64,000 nucleotides of DNA from NCBI GenBank assembly GCA_033964015.1, contig CM066917.1, forward strand, positions 27,125,951 through 27,189,950. The letters are read 5' to 3'. The DNA comes from Scolanthus callimorphus (Eukaryota; Cnidaria; Anthozoa; Actiniaria; Edwardsiidae). Both the position numbers and the translations under genes were made by a program. Position 1 is the first letter of the stretch; each line of letters opens with the position of its first letter. Positions 43,422 to 55,900 of the stretch are shown one piece after another. The notes beneath the pieces are model-generated. The model was not told the DNA's origin and searched no databases. It was given only the letters and a program-made list of their open reading frames with translations.

Positions 43422-44447
43422 CACTAGTCAATTGTAAGCACGACCCCCCCCCCCCCCCCCCCCAACCTCGGGGGAGGGTGGGGGCAACGTGGGGCATTTA
43501 TACGTATCGGTCAGGTTTTGGTCCCGACTATATGGGGGATATTCTTGTCATGGACCCCCACCCCTGAGTGTGGGGGATTAGTTGGGGGATAGAACCTATT
43601 CCCAATACTCTCTTCGCCTTGGAAATACATCCACCTCAGGAGCGCCGGAATTTTGATAAACGCATTTCATCAAGCCTCAGGCCCTGTCCACACTAACGCG
43701 TTTTCCAAAGTATTCGTTTTCAAACTTATACGGATTCGATGAAAACGATCAGCGTGTAAGTGTGGACGGAAGGCCTAAACGCATCAAAACGTATACGGAT
43801 TCAAACGAAATCGCGTTAGAAAATCGCGTGTGGACGGGGTCTCAGAGAAAGTGTAGATGAACGTTCCGTTTTTTATGTATAGTAAACAAATCCTGTAGGT
43901 TTTATTTTTCATGCGCGCAATTTGAGCGCCGAAATGACCAAAGTATTATTATTCATTTGCGTGAAACGCAGCCCAAATGACGAATTTCTGTAACGTCGAA
44001 CTCACGCTTACTCTTCTTTCGAACATAGTGACTGCCCGCCAGGCCTATCACTGCAGAGCATTTTTGGTTGGAGTTAGTTTTTCCTCCCCAAGATACACTT
44101 GTTCTTGTGAACGGTGCGAAGGTAGTGTCTTCGTTGCGCGAGTTGCCAAAGACTATATTAGCATGATATTTTTATTACGTATTGAGTGAAGTGAAGTAGA
44201 AAAATGCAAATGATAGAGAATTTGTTGGAATAACTACTTAGAAAATTTCTTATTAGGTGAAAGGACTCAATATATATTGGCATGGTAGCATCGAATCACT
44301 TCAATCCTTGCCCCGCAGGGTGGTGGAATTTCCAACACATTTCGCCTCAGGGGTGGGGACAAAAATCTAGTATGGCGCAGCTGAACATCCATGTCCCCAC
44401 CCTTCCCCGAGGTTGGGGTGGTGGTGGTTACAATTGACTGGTGCATA
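43422..44447. mobile_element. 1.03-kb inverted-repeat element with poly-C subterminal run
   Basis: Left end ATGCACTAGTCAATTGTAAG, then a C run and AACCTCGGGGGAGGGTGGGG. The right end is the complement (CCCCGAGGTTGGGG, then TTACAATTGACTGGTGCAT). Its core (about 43650-44270) matches the core of the element at 53481-54502, which has unrelated ends. Confidence 0.7.
43681..43840. mobile_element. 160-bp MITE nested in the 43422-44447 element
   Basis: Ends GCCCTGTCCACAC and GTGTGGACGGGGT. CTCAG is duplicated at 43676-43680 and 43841-43845. The homologous core near 53949-53965 has the uninterrupted sequence AAGCCTCAGAGAAAG, which confirms the insertion and its 5-bp duplication. Confidence 0.85.
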
Positions 44448-46268
44448 ACAGCGCGACAGCCTGCGAACCATCCTCGCGCGCCAGGGTCCTCCCCTCACCT
44501 CCCCCCAGGAGTTCGTAAATCGTATAAATCGGATTTATATTGGCAGTCTAATAAGAGCACATTGATATTACTTCACTTTCATGGTCATTTTTTGGCTCTA
44601 CCTTGTACTGGAATTTTCGCTCGTACAATTCATTTTCTTCAAACTTGAATGACGAACAAACGAAGGTCGAACGACCCCAAATCCGAAATTTCAGAAAAAA
44701 CACCTGAAGATTTTTCGCACACGAGGGACTTTTGTAAAAATACCACTGTTAGAATATCGGCTCGCATAAGCAAATGCGGCTCTTAAAAATCAATAGTTAA
44801 GGAAGTGGTCAAAACATCTGTACTCGAATGGGACCCGATGGGGTGGTGTATGCAGCAGCCAACCTTCTTTTAGGAAAAAATGGCCATTTTTAACTGCGAA
44901 TATCTCGTAAAATAATAAATGAATACAAAAGATTACCCCGGCACCGTCTTCTTCATAGCGAGAGCAACACATCCATGCAATAACATCCAACATCCCTTAC
45001 TTGAGCACGGAGAAAATGGGCATTGAAAAAAACGGGTGGGTAGGTACAGCCCGGGACCTACCACCTCCCGTGATAAAATCGGGTTCCGTTCGAGTACAAA
45101 TATTTTGACCGCTTCCCATCCAGAGCTAAAAATATCCGGCCGCTTTTGACGCGACGCGAGCGAGTTAAAAAATGTCTGAAATATGCGTTTCATTTTGTGG
45201 GAGTCACCTTAAAAACAAAAATGATGACAGGAAAAAAAGAAAACTGCATGCTTTCACTGTAAAGAATGCATGCTTCCTCCTTTGTAAGCACTTAATAAAT
45301 GTAGTCCATTTAAAAATTAAACATCTTATAGAATACTGTAATACCTTTATTGTGCAATGACAAATACAAAGGCCTCTTTCCTCGGTTTTTCTGAGGGGGT
45401 GCAACCAAAAAAGGCTCTTCCCCGGGTTTTTCCGAGGGTTTCTCCCAGCAAGAATTCGGAGGGGGTTACTAAAGAAAATGACCTCTTCCATAGGGGGGTG
45501 GGTGGGGGGGGGGGGTGCAGCTATAAATGCCGTCAAAGTTTAAAATAATTTTTTAAAATCTGCTCAAATTGTCTTGCTTTGTGTGCACTAGTATAAAAAA
45601 ATATCTTCAAGGGCATTTGACAAGATGTGGTAATGAGAATACACAACAAAAAAAGGAATTTCTTCACCTTCCATAAAATTGCTGCACAACTTGCAGTCGT
45701 TTTTTGGGCCATTTTTGCACACAAATTTACCTTAAGCTACGACAGTTTTTTATCATGTTTGTTGTTATAATTATTTTTAACCTAAAAATGGCTTGCAATT
45801 TGCAAAATGTTCTGGCTATCACCAGCAGCTGGCTGTTATTTTGAACCCTAACTACTGCTTGTTGATTTTGACAAATATTGATTGCCAAAAAAGTAAATAA
45901 CTTGATATATCACAAATTAATATTACCCGTATCCTAAATAGGTGGGCTGTCCTTTTGTCATTCACATCACGTTTACTAAGGAGGACAAGTAATTTATCCT
46001 CAAGGGTCCTCAGAAGGGGGTGCAAATTTTTTTGTGCCTGCCCAATGCCCCTCCGGTAAGTGGGGACTGAACCCAGCCTATATGGCAATTAGTGTATAAG
46101 TGCAAGTGCTGTGTTGTGAATTAAATAACTCCTGACCCTGATCTGTATTTTTCAAGAAGATCAATTTTGAGATTCCAGAAATTATCCATACCACTCCTAT
46201 AGAAGGGGTTTGTGATATGACCCCCCCACCCCTACCCCACAGTGATTTTAAGGGAAATAAAAATTATT
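44448..46268. other. No gene recognised; 3' flank of the GPP34 gene
   Basis: Contains a G run near 45497-45514 and no supportable exon. Confidence 0.45.
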
Positions 46269-49200
46269 TCACCTCCCTACAGCACCATCATCAGCCTTCT
46301 CGAATTTCCAAATCCCTTCACTGTTCACTGGGGGAGATATGGATTTTTTTTCTGGAATCACACATTCTGGCACTGTATTAGTCAAGGCCTCATACTTTGC
46401 TTTGATATCTTTATCTACTTGAACTAAACACTTTATTCGTTCCTTGGCCTTGCTGTAATCTTCTTTCGGGAAATGCTTCTTCAGAAGTGGATCACATCCG
46501 CAAAACAGATTATCTGTAGCTCGCAACATCGTCAGCAGTGCTCTCATGTAGCTATCTGGCTCACCTCCCTCTAAACCAATCTGCCTCAGTTGTAGAGCTA
46601 ACTCGTGTTCTGGCCCTGAAATAGGTGAATAAGACCTTTATAGTTGGTGATTCCAGATTATACATTTGACAGGCATAACGTCCATAACTAACAGGATCCT
46701 ATGGGGGTGCAATGTAACCTCACTTTTAGGAACATAAAAACGAAAATTCGACAGAAATGGAAAAGAGTCATCATTCATTTTTAGTAGTTGTGTAAACTTC
46801 CACCCAGGGGGGGATCCCATTTTAGCTGGGTTGGGGTGCTCATTGTGTCTTTTAGGGGTTAAAATTCGGGTTTGAGATATCTTATAGAATTAAAAAACCT
46901 GAATTTTATTTAGAATAAAATGGTAATCTTGTGGTGTTTTATGTGCAAGGCAATATAGCTGTGCTGAACGTATATAATTAGCTAGTGAGTCCGAGATCAG
47001 TATTTTTGAATATTTAAAAATAATTTAATAGCACCATGTGTATGGGACCGACTCCTCTCTCCAGACTTGCTGCCCTCCATAAACTGGATAACACTTGCTT
47101 GCAGTACCACTGGCACTGAGGCTGGTCACAAAGGGTCAGAGGGTTTATACTGGATATGAGGTGAAGGGAAATGGCCTTGGGGGGGGGGGGGGCTCTAAGG
47201 TTAAAATGCTAGGGGTGACCATCGGGAAAATTTAATGTTGACCCTAAATAACTTTTATTTGGAACTACCCATCCATGTACTTTTTTTATACGCGGCCAAA
47301 TAAAAATGTTTGTCTGTCTGTCTGCCCTAAAAATAAAACAGGGATGACAGATTAGGACTTTTTCCTAATGTTAGTATATAAAAGGGTAAGGGGTCTAGAG
47401 TCTGGGGGGGAGCATTCCCGTACAAAATGTTTGAAGACATATGATCTTTTTTCTACCCACCTTGCACAACTGTCGGATATTTTATACTAAACTTAGACTC
47501 TTTCCTATCAAGGATTCCCATGTCGGCCAAGCTGTCCAGAGATTTGGTGGAACACCTGTCTTTAGGACAACATTTTCGTACATCTTTTAGGAGCCAGTCT
47601 TTCAATTTCTTGGGTTTTTCTGGATTTTGTTGATGATGTTCTAAGATATCATTAAATATGGCTTCATCTAGGTATGTATGTGTCAGGGAAGAGTCCTTGA
47701 CCTGTTTGAAATACAAGGTACAAACAGTTTAGTTTGCCGTCATTATTTCCTACCCATTCAACACCTTAAATTGAAGAATTTGAAGAAAAAAACTAGGTAT
47801 TCAAAACTATACAGTCAAAACCTGCATATAAGAACCTATAATTATTATCTTTTCCACGCTGAACAGTTTATTATATTTTTAGGTATTAATGCCATAATTT
47901 TATGTAGCTCACTGCTATGGCCCTCACATCAGAAAAATGGGTAAATTCCAGATAGCAGACATACAAAAATCAGTTTTAGTTGTTTTTATCTTTATTTGTA
48001 TATAAATTTATTTGTAGTATGTTATGTAAAAGATTCATACCTCATCAATGAGGGAATTTCATAAGGACAGCCCCTACCCTCTGTAATTTCAAATGAAAAA
48101 TATTAAGAGGTTTATTGGAATTTTCATCCCACCTCTCTGGAATTTTCTGCAACTGTCTCAGTGGTCATGGTGTGGATCGTTTCAGGAATTACACAATACA
48201 TTTTAGGGATCCAGGAATTTCAGAAACGGGAAGCCTGATAGCGAAAATTTGCAAATTCCCCCCCCCCCCCTCCAATTTATACTTCGGTTTTTCACATTCG
48301 TCAAAGTAGCGAGGACACTTCCAAGGGAAGCTATACATACACGTTTTATTTATACACAGTAAAAATCTTCAGTAATGCAAACATGTAGTGGATAAAAAAA
48401 TACATATTATATAATACTGATTTACAAGATTGCCTTGTGGGAGTTGAATAGTATGTTTTATACAACAACACTAGTAAATCACACGCTCTGATTGGTCGAG
48501 AGCCATGTTGCTATAAGAGTACAGATACACGGTTGACAAAAATCCCTGTTGGTTGTTGTATAAAACAAATAGATCTCGTTTTTTTTTTTGTGCGTATGTA
48601 CTGTAATAGATACACATTAGACGTCACAGAATGTCATGAACAACAGTCACGCAACTCAACTGCATCTCGTTACGTACTTTGTTGTTCATGACATTCTGTG
48701 ACGTCATTTGTGTATCTATTACAGTACACAAGCACGCAAAACGAGATCTATTTGTTAAATAGCATAGTTAGTTTGTAGTCTCCCTCTACTAACTATGGTT
48801 TATAGGTATTCCTCAATTTTTCGTTTGGGCCGCTAAGTTTCCCACAGTATATTATAAAGAATGTGTGTTTCCCCAAAATATCCATACCCCCCTACGGAAT
48901 GGATTGGAAATTCCAGAGGGGTTGGGGGGTCAATTACCTGATCTTTTCCATACAAACACTGTATTTTTCAAACACTGTATTTTTCTCCAGAGGGGAGGGG
49001 GGGGGGGGGGGGGGGGGGGGGGAGGGGGGTCATTCTCAACACCCTTCCTTCTCAATATGTATAGTCCCCACAGGACTACAATAGTCAAAGTGGGGCTATA
49101 TCCCCCTCCCGGCGCTTTATATTATGTTTTGATGCGAGAATAATTCGCATTCTGATTCGTTAAGATTCATTTTATACCTTCAAAAACACGTCAATCTTCT

Positions 49201-49345
49201 TGACCCCAAGCGTAGACCCCGGTTTCACTTCAACCTCTAGTTTACCGAGTACAATCAAGTCGAGAATACACGTCGCCGCTGCACCTCCAGTCAACTCTAT
49301 CGAAACTTGACGGCCCCAAGCATTCCCAGTTTCGGAATTTGCCAT
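46269..49345 (-). CDS. GPP34 (Golgi phosphoprotein 3 family) protein
   Basis: Three exons in phase: 49178-49345, 47461-47701 and 46269-46615. Total 756 nt, 251 residues. GPP34 proteins such as GOLPH3 sit on Golgi membranes by binding PI4P and link glycosyltransferases or MYO18A to trafficking. Family matches: NAWGRQVS...ILDLIVLGKLEVE (human FWNDCIS...LIELALRGRLQLE), KPKKLKDWL, SLADMGILDRKE (human NLVEKGVLTTEK), then RALLTMLRATDNLF...DPLLKK and YSKAKERIKCLVQVD (human LLALIYLAHASDVL...APLLDE). The first Trp of the PI4P pocket is kept (W10), but the Arg nine residues later appears as Thr (T19), so lipid binding may differ. The ATG follows an in-phase GLLFA that resembles the family's first helix, so an upstream exon may exist. 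It ends at TGA right after GAVGR. Human GOLPH3 is 298 residues. Confidence 0.78.
47180..47425. repeat. Dispersed repeat with poly-G end, copy 2
   Basis: G run, then CTCTAAGGTTAAAATGCTAG and GGGTGACCATCGGGAAAA, matching 8291 onward. It lies in GPP34 intron 2 (the intron between exons 47461-47701 and 46269-46615). Confidence 0.5.
48563..48756. mobile_element. Long-hairpin MITE
   Basis: ACAAATAGATCTCGTTTT / AACGAGATCTATTTGT ends. The inverted similarity continues through TGTAATAGATACACA and CACAGAATGTCATGAACAAC. It lies in GPP34 intron 1. Confidence 0.75.
48986..49023. repeat. Long G homopolymer tract
   Basis: A near-continuous G run of more than 30 bases in GPP34 intron 1, one of about ten G/C runs in the window. 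Confidence 0.85.
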
Positions 49346-50555
49346 AGCAAACAGAAGGCCTGTGATAGCTTGAGCTTGTGTTCACGTATAGCGTTCGCGT
49401 CAAAGTGATGCGAGTTATTACTTCAAGATCGCATCTCGCATGTCGTTACACGTACATTGCTGTTTGCACAGCTATTTGTATGCCAACATGTGCCATTTCT
49501 GTCTCTTGCTAATGTTTATGTCAACGTTTAAGGGTTTAAAAGGTTTTGCTAGCTCGTCGATTGTGTGTTGTGTGCGAAGCGTTCGTTTATGTATCTTTGT
49601 GGGGATTATAATAACCATTACTTCAGCATAATTATTTACCATTATGTCATGTCAGCATACATTATGACGTCAATTTACGTGTGGGCGTGCGGTTGTAGGT
49701 CATGGTGATTGCCAGCCAATCAATTTTTAAAGTTTTTAAATAATTTCAGGGGTTTTATTTAAAATAAAGGACAAGTGTTTCTAAGTATAAACTTAAAGTT
49801 GGCGGCAGGTGCAAATTTCGGCCCCTGGTTCGTGCGGAAAATCAATGCTTGTCTTTTTAAAAAAGCTGGTTATTTTAGAGATACGAGCAATGCTTGGCCA
49901 AAAATATTGTTACTAAAAAGTTTGATACCTATTGCTATTATTTTGGTGTGATTTTGAAAAAAAAAAAACGTTCGCGGGTACCCTTCGCGCAAAAATTCTC
50001 TACGCGGCGCATTTAAATAAACCCCAATAAACTAGATATCATTTTAAAGCTTAATAAACGAAGTTTATGATGACGCAGTTTTATTCTGATTTTTCGAAAT
50101 CTGCTCTAACGCGGAAAGGAAAACGATAAAATGGTGCGATTTAAATATGCAAAATGTTCGTATAGAAATACGGCGCGCATTGGCTTGAATTCTGTCCTAA
50201 ATCAATCAACACTTATTGATTTACTAAAGCGTGTCGGCGAAGAACTTCCAAAAGTTGAAGGTTCATTTATTTGATGAGTTTCGGCCTTCGAACAGTAATA
50301 AAAGTGCGAGAAATGAAAATATCAAAAATCGCCGACACAATTTCGAAGATCAATGTTTTGACTAACTGCTCGCCAAATTTGAAGGCAATCGTACAAATCC
50401 TTGTGGGCGAACATTTGGGTCTTTCCATCGAATCGGCAGCAAAAATCGTCAACATCTGAAGCGCTAACAGCAGGAGAGCAAACAAACGTGACACGTTCGG
50501 CCAAATGGAGGCAGCCTTCTCTGCGCGCGGGAAAGTATTAATACTGTGCTCAGTT
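49346..50555. other. 5' flank of the GPP34 gene; no gene recognised
   Basis: An upstream coding exon of GPP34 may lie here, but I could not find one with matching phase and motif. A frame at 50267-50587 (-) is hydrophobic but lacks family features. Confidence 0.4.
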
Positions 50556-50662
50556 TTCCATATAGTCTTATCTGTCGTATCAGTCAACCGTGAACCAAAA
50601 GAATAATTCCAATTTCCATTGTTTCACGGTCGACTGATGCGACAGATAAGACTTATATGGAA
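50556..50662. mobile_element. 107-bp hairpin MITE
   Basis: TTCCATATAGTCTTATCTGTC / GACAGATAAGACTTATATGGAA arms, extending into TCAGTC and CGTGAA(A)C. Confidence 0.75.
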
Positions 50663-50739
50663 ACCAGGCCTAATGCAACACTTCTGTGAACTTTGAATTT
50701 TATTTGCTCAGGTTCCATGAGAATCGTTGGCGGGACGAT

Positions 50740-50990
50740 AACAGCTTTTATTATATAGACAAGAGTGTTTTACTGGGAAATATGTCGCGCGTATTATTCA
50801 TTCGAAGTGCATCGGGAACTTTTTTACATATTTTGATATCCTCACGTGTGAAGGATATCGTGACGTCCTAGCCCGCAGTTTTCAGTTTTTGTCTCGCTGC
50901 GCTCGTTCGTAAAATATTGCTTTTGCCACTCGAAAATAAAATTCATATCTTCGCGCCACCGTGGTAATATCCTCTATATAACTTATATTT
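50740..50990. repeat. Dispersed repeat related to 12740-12945
   Basis: Same block order as 12740-12945, with an inserted palindrome GATATCCTCACGTGTGAAGGATATC. Confidence 0.5.
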
Positions 50991-51269
50991 CATACCTTTC
51001 ACTAAAAACACCAAAATCCAAATCAAAAGACTAGTCTATGAAATTGCAACATTGAATAATAAAAGAATCTCGTGGAAATGCAGTTTCTAGACTTCGTAAG
51101 TATTCTAAAACATGTATGTTTCGGTAATATTTCAAGGGGTGCCTGCGAACTTAGAGCTCGGGCTTATCAAAACGAGGCTGAGCGGGCATTGATGCCCTCC
51201 AGCAATATTCGAATTCGAACAATCTTCACCAAACTTTGCAATTAGTCTAATACGGATAAGCTGAATTTA

Positions 51270-51525
51270 ATATAGGACTCTGCTTAAGAGAGGATCCGCT
51301 ATAGGTTTTAAAATAAACTGTTTTTCCATAATTGCGGCATAACTTTGATCGAAATTTGTTTGCAGTTGGGTAGCCATACTGAAATACATACCCTATCAGC
51401 GACCAAACAAGCGAAAAACGATACCCTACCCTACCGTAGACCTCAGGACCCCCAAAACCCATACCCTATAGGGCGGCGCATACCCGTATTCCATATATGA
51501 GGGAGTAGCCCCCCCCCCCCCCCCT
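51270..51525. repeat. ATACCCTA-rich repeat ending in poly-C
   Basis: Spaced ATACCCTA / ACCCTACC motifs close with a run of about 16 C at 51509-51525, the same arrangement as at 42165-42545. Confidence 0.4.
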
Positions 51526-52317
51526 TCGGGTTATGAACTTCTGGAATCGTCCATTAGTTTAGAAGAACGCCATATTAACGTGCTAAAGCATGAAGTAGAG
51601 TACAGTACAAGAGTTTAGGTGAATATGCTACTGTTTAATGAGATTTTGTTGTGTCGACTTGACTACAGTGACTTGACTGAATCTAAAGGCCGCGAGTAGC
51701 AGCGGAAAGCGCGCGCGTAAAGGCCATGTTACACCAGGCAATTGGTCTTAAAATGTCTGAAAACAATGCAATATTTGTTGCATTGTTTCCCCTGCAATGC
51801 AATATTTCCCGAAATGAGCCAATCAGCGTGCTTGATTTTTGATAGTGCCGCTGTAATTTATAATTTTCCAGGCGGGCGCATTGCAGGTTGCAAAAAATAT
51901 TGCGAGCGTGTAACATACCGCGGCAACTCGCAATAATTTTGAATTCGAAAAAAAAATTAACGCGTAACGCCGACTTGACTACAGATCAGTTTTTGCTGTT
52001 GTTGTTGCCGTGCAGATTTTCAGCCTGTAGAAACAAATAAACAAAAATAATGTTAGCGCCAAATAAAATGATAACAACGCGCAATCGCACTGGCATGCTC
52101 GGAGAGTCTTTTGCTCATGTCGCAACCAAAGTTTTTCTAATAAGAAACATTGTGAATTCATTACAGATATGGGTGCTCTCTAGAAGTGTTCCTGTGCAAG
52201 TTATTCGGGATAACTACTCAAGCAATAACATGGCAAACGCGAGACATTGACTGAAAAGATGCGCAACGATTGTTCCCAGAAGGCCAGGTGATGTGATTGG
52301 TTGCTTGGATTTTTCCC

Positions 52318-52636
52318 ATTCTCGTACCCAAGCTCCCCAGCTCGTCATCTCGCAGGGGAGAGGGCCGTTGCTGATTGGCTGATTTTGAGCGTGGGTGCAT
52401 GCGCTGAAAGGTCTTTCTCTCAGTGGCTCAAATCTCATGCGTCAGTGGCTGAGCATTCTGGTGACATCCATTTGAGGTCCTTTGCTGATCATTCTCTTAC
52501 CCAGAGCTCCCCGGCTCGTCTCACATGTCACCAGAGCCTCCCCCGCGAGGAGACGAGCCGGGGAGTTTTGGGTAAGAGAATGTCAGCAGAGCATCCCCAC
52601 GAGCTACGAGCCGGGGAGCTCTGGGTTCGAGAATGA
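52318..52636. repeat. CAGAGCTCCCCGGCTC family, clustered copies
   Basis: At least four copies of (A)CCCA(G/A)AGCTCCCC(G/A)GCTC in both orientations, alternating with GAGACGAGCCGGGGAG. Confidence 0.6.
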
Positions 52637-52896
52637 GGATTTTCCTTTTTTACTCATTCAAACGCATGCGCAAGAAATGAATATAGTGAAAACCAGGATC
52701 TGCCCGAAAATTTTCACTAAACGGCGTCGACGGAAGTAGGCGTTCGAAGGTGATATAAACGTTTCATTAAAATCATATGGATCTTATAGTTGATACGTCT
52801 GGTCTTATAACGTTCAATATGGTATCTCTCTCGAACAAAGAGAGTTCCATATCATAAGACCCACAAAAAGCGAAGGAGCGGTCACCGAACGTCCTC

Positions 52897-52937
52897 CTAC
52901 ATTTTCGAACAAAAATAGAAAGCCTTTTGTGAAGTCC
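52897..52937 (-). CDS. ARM-TIR probable last exon
   Basis: Acceptor AAAATTCAG at 52938. In the phase left by exon 53218-53409 it reads RTSQKAFYFCSKM and stops at TAG (52897-52899). It has no family motif, so another terminal exon is possible. Confidence 0.45.
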
Positions 52938-55900
52938 CTGAATTTTGACGGCAATAAAAATGGCGGCGAAGCATTGCATAATGGGAAGTATGCGGAATAC
53001 AGGAACTAGAGGACACAAGCTAGAAAAGTGCTATAGAGCAGAGTTCGTATGACTGTGAAAAGTGCCGTGACACGGCGCGGTACTGTCGCGGTGGCGGTAC
53101 GGAACCTGGCCTGCTGTAGATACTGAATGAAATCGCGTAGTCGCGGCACGGTCACGGCACGGCACAACTCTTTCGCGGCACTTTTCACAGTCATACGAAA
53201 TCTGCTCTAGCACTTACGTTTTCCTCTTTGACCAATCTGTTTGACGAGTTGATCAAATATCTCATCAAACTTCGAGGGATCGGAGAAATCTATGTACAAT
53301 TTCCCTCCCAATACAAAGCCGAGCCAGCCATCCGGCTTGTAATCCGACTCGAGCTTCAGAGGTATGATGTCGTTGAATGGGTTCTTACACTGGAACGCAT
53401 ACTCTGCTTCTGCTCGAGAAAAAAAAAAATAACAAAGTTAAAACGCATTTCTACTGTGATCATTTGCTAAGGGCATCTAAGGGGTGGACCATTAGAAATT
53501 GGGGGAGGGGGGGTGGCAATATTTTTGCGTATGAATTTTTTTTCGGGGATCAGGTTGTGCAGGAATTTTTTTTTCGGACTCGAAGGCCATGTACGAATTT
53601 TTTTTTCGCAGACACAAAAAAAGTGGAAAAGGATAAACTTACGAGAGGTATCTTGCGCATCGAGCACTACTTGTTCCCGTGGCGTTCCGTTCCCACAGGC
53701 CGTCCAAATCCGCATCAACAAAATTTTCTTATACTATATGGTTCAGAAATGGATTAAGAAAATCTTGTTGCTGTGTATGTATAGATACAACAAATTTTCT
53801 TATGATATATTTTTATTGGTTGCCGTTAAAAAAGAGTGAAGCTGTTAAACGTTTTCGCCATCCCCCGGCCCTATTTGGCATGGTAGAGGTCTTTTTCTTC
53901 TGTTGCGCGCGAAGCGCGCTCGAATTTTTATAAACGCATTTTCATCAAGCCTCAGAGAAAGGGTAGACAAACGTTCCGTTTTTTGTGTATAGTAAACAAA
54001 GCCTGTAGGTTTTATTATTGATGCCGCAAATTAGGAAATTATTATTATTCATTTGTGTGAAGCGGTCCACATGACGAATTTCTATACGTGTAACGTCGAA
54101 CTCACGCTTACCTAAGTGTTCTTCTTTCGAACATAGTGACTGCCTGCCAGGCCTATCACTGCAGGGCATTTTTTGGGAGAGTTTGTTTTTCCTCGGCAAG
54201 ACACACTTGTTCTTGTAAACGGCGCGAGGGCAGTGTCTTCGGTGAGTGAGTTCTCACCGACTAAATATTTGATGCTATTTTTAATGCGAAATTTTTATGA
54301 AGTGAACTAGAAAATGCAAAGAGAAGTTGCTGGAATAACTACTTAAGACATCTTTTTAATGAGAACCCAAGCCATTTCTTTGAAGGATTTTTATTTCCTA
54401 GTTTGAATCTCTGCAAGATTTTTTTTTTGAAGGATTGGCCTTGCGCGAATTTTTTATGGGGGAATTGCCACCCCCCCTCCCCAACTTCTAATGGTCCACC
54501 CCTAACTGCGTGACCGTATTATCTCATTGCGTGACAATGATCACGCTAACTCACCTGACCTACAGTTCACACTCTCCTTATACTTGCGTGACATGCACAT
54601 GAGGAAGACAGAAGCATTCTCCACGGCGTCCGCCATAGCCTCCAGAGTGGATCCCCCCATTTGCTCCATGTCAAGCCACACCTTATAGGCACATTGCTCA
54701 AGCTTTTTCTTGATCCTAATGATAAGTTCCTGGTTATCCCACTGGTAGCTGATCATGATGTGCTTGTTGTCGCCTTTTGTCGCTCCTTTTGTCGCTCCTT
54801 TTGATGGGGCTGTGAGGAAAATAGGTTTGCAGTGGGTACATGAAACACTGTCTACAGCACAATTTGTGGGACAACCATTTGGCAATGTTTTCGTTGTTCG
54901 TATAGATGTCGAGTATAACGCTATTCACTGTTTATCAACATTGCCATTATAATGCTAATGTGCCAACCGTAGATTGAATAGCGCCCTTTGTTCTGTGAAC
55001 CAATCGAACTCTGGTTGTCACATTAATAACAATAGATGACGTCAACGTGAACAGCGCTATAGGGTGGATATTTTACGAGTTGCGGACGTGTTAAAAATAC
55101 ATGAAAAAAACGTCTAATAAAAACATACTGAATTTTTCATGATATCAAAGTTAGTAGAGGGAGATTAACTATGGTGATATAAAAAGGGGCAGGGGCGTAG
55201 CCAGGATTTGAGAACGAGGGGTCACATTTGTACAAATGTATTGTGCCCTTTTCCAGCTTACCGAATTTGTTCTTCTAAAAAGGGGGGTCACAGGCTCCCC
55301 AGGACCCCCCTAGCTATGCCCCTGAGAGGTTCTAAGCTCAAGAAAGCCCTAAAATATCCGAGATAAGACACAATGGTTTATAGTTTTTCAAGTCTTTAAC
55401 CAGTTTTTCAAAGCCAAGTAGATTTCCTGGGAGTTATTTGATGTCCCCCAAACAGGCAGCAAAAACATGGACTTTAAAACACAAACTTTTGGCTGTTTAG
55501 AAAGTGATTCATTCTTGATTTAAGGTTTCAAATTCTCTGATCGGATCGGCGAGTTGTACAGTAAATGAAAAACCCGTGTATTAAAAGCTTGGAGTTTAAG
55601 AACCTGCTAAACTTGTCCATAACAACTCCATGTTTCCTGTATTAACCAAGTAACCTCCAGTTTAGGCTAGAATTCTAGGGTCTTATACGCGGGGTTTTAC
55701 TGTACTCCATTGGGTAGTGGAGCAAAATACCAGGGTGGGTGGGTAGGGAGAGCCAAACATTTCCGGGGTGTGCAGGGACAACCGAGCATTTCCAGGGTGG
55801 GTAGGGACAGCCAAACATTTCCGGGGTGTGCAGGGACAACCGAGCATTTCCAGGGTGGGTAGGGACAGCCAAACATTTGCAGGGTGGGTAGGGACAGCCA

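Noticed and set aside
50267..50587. 106-codon minus-strand frame with a hydrophobic segment
   Set aside because: Not conserved with any family I recognise, and overlapped by an equally good antisense frame.
54555..54809. Calling the TIR gene SARM1
   Set aside because: No SAM domains between the ARM and TIR exons, and the TIR motifs (SRKYKES-x-NCR-x-EAEYA) fit a broader invertebrate TIR group better.
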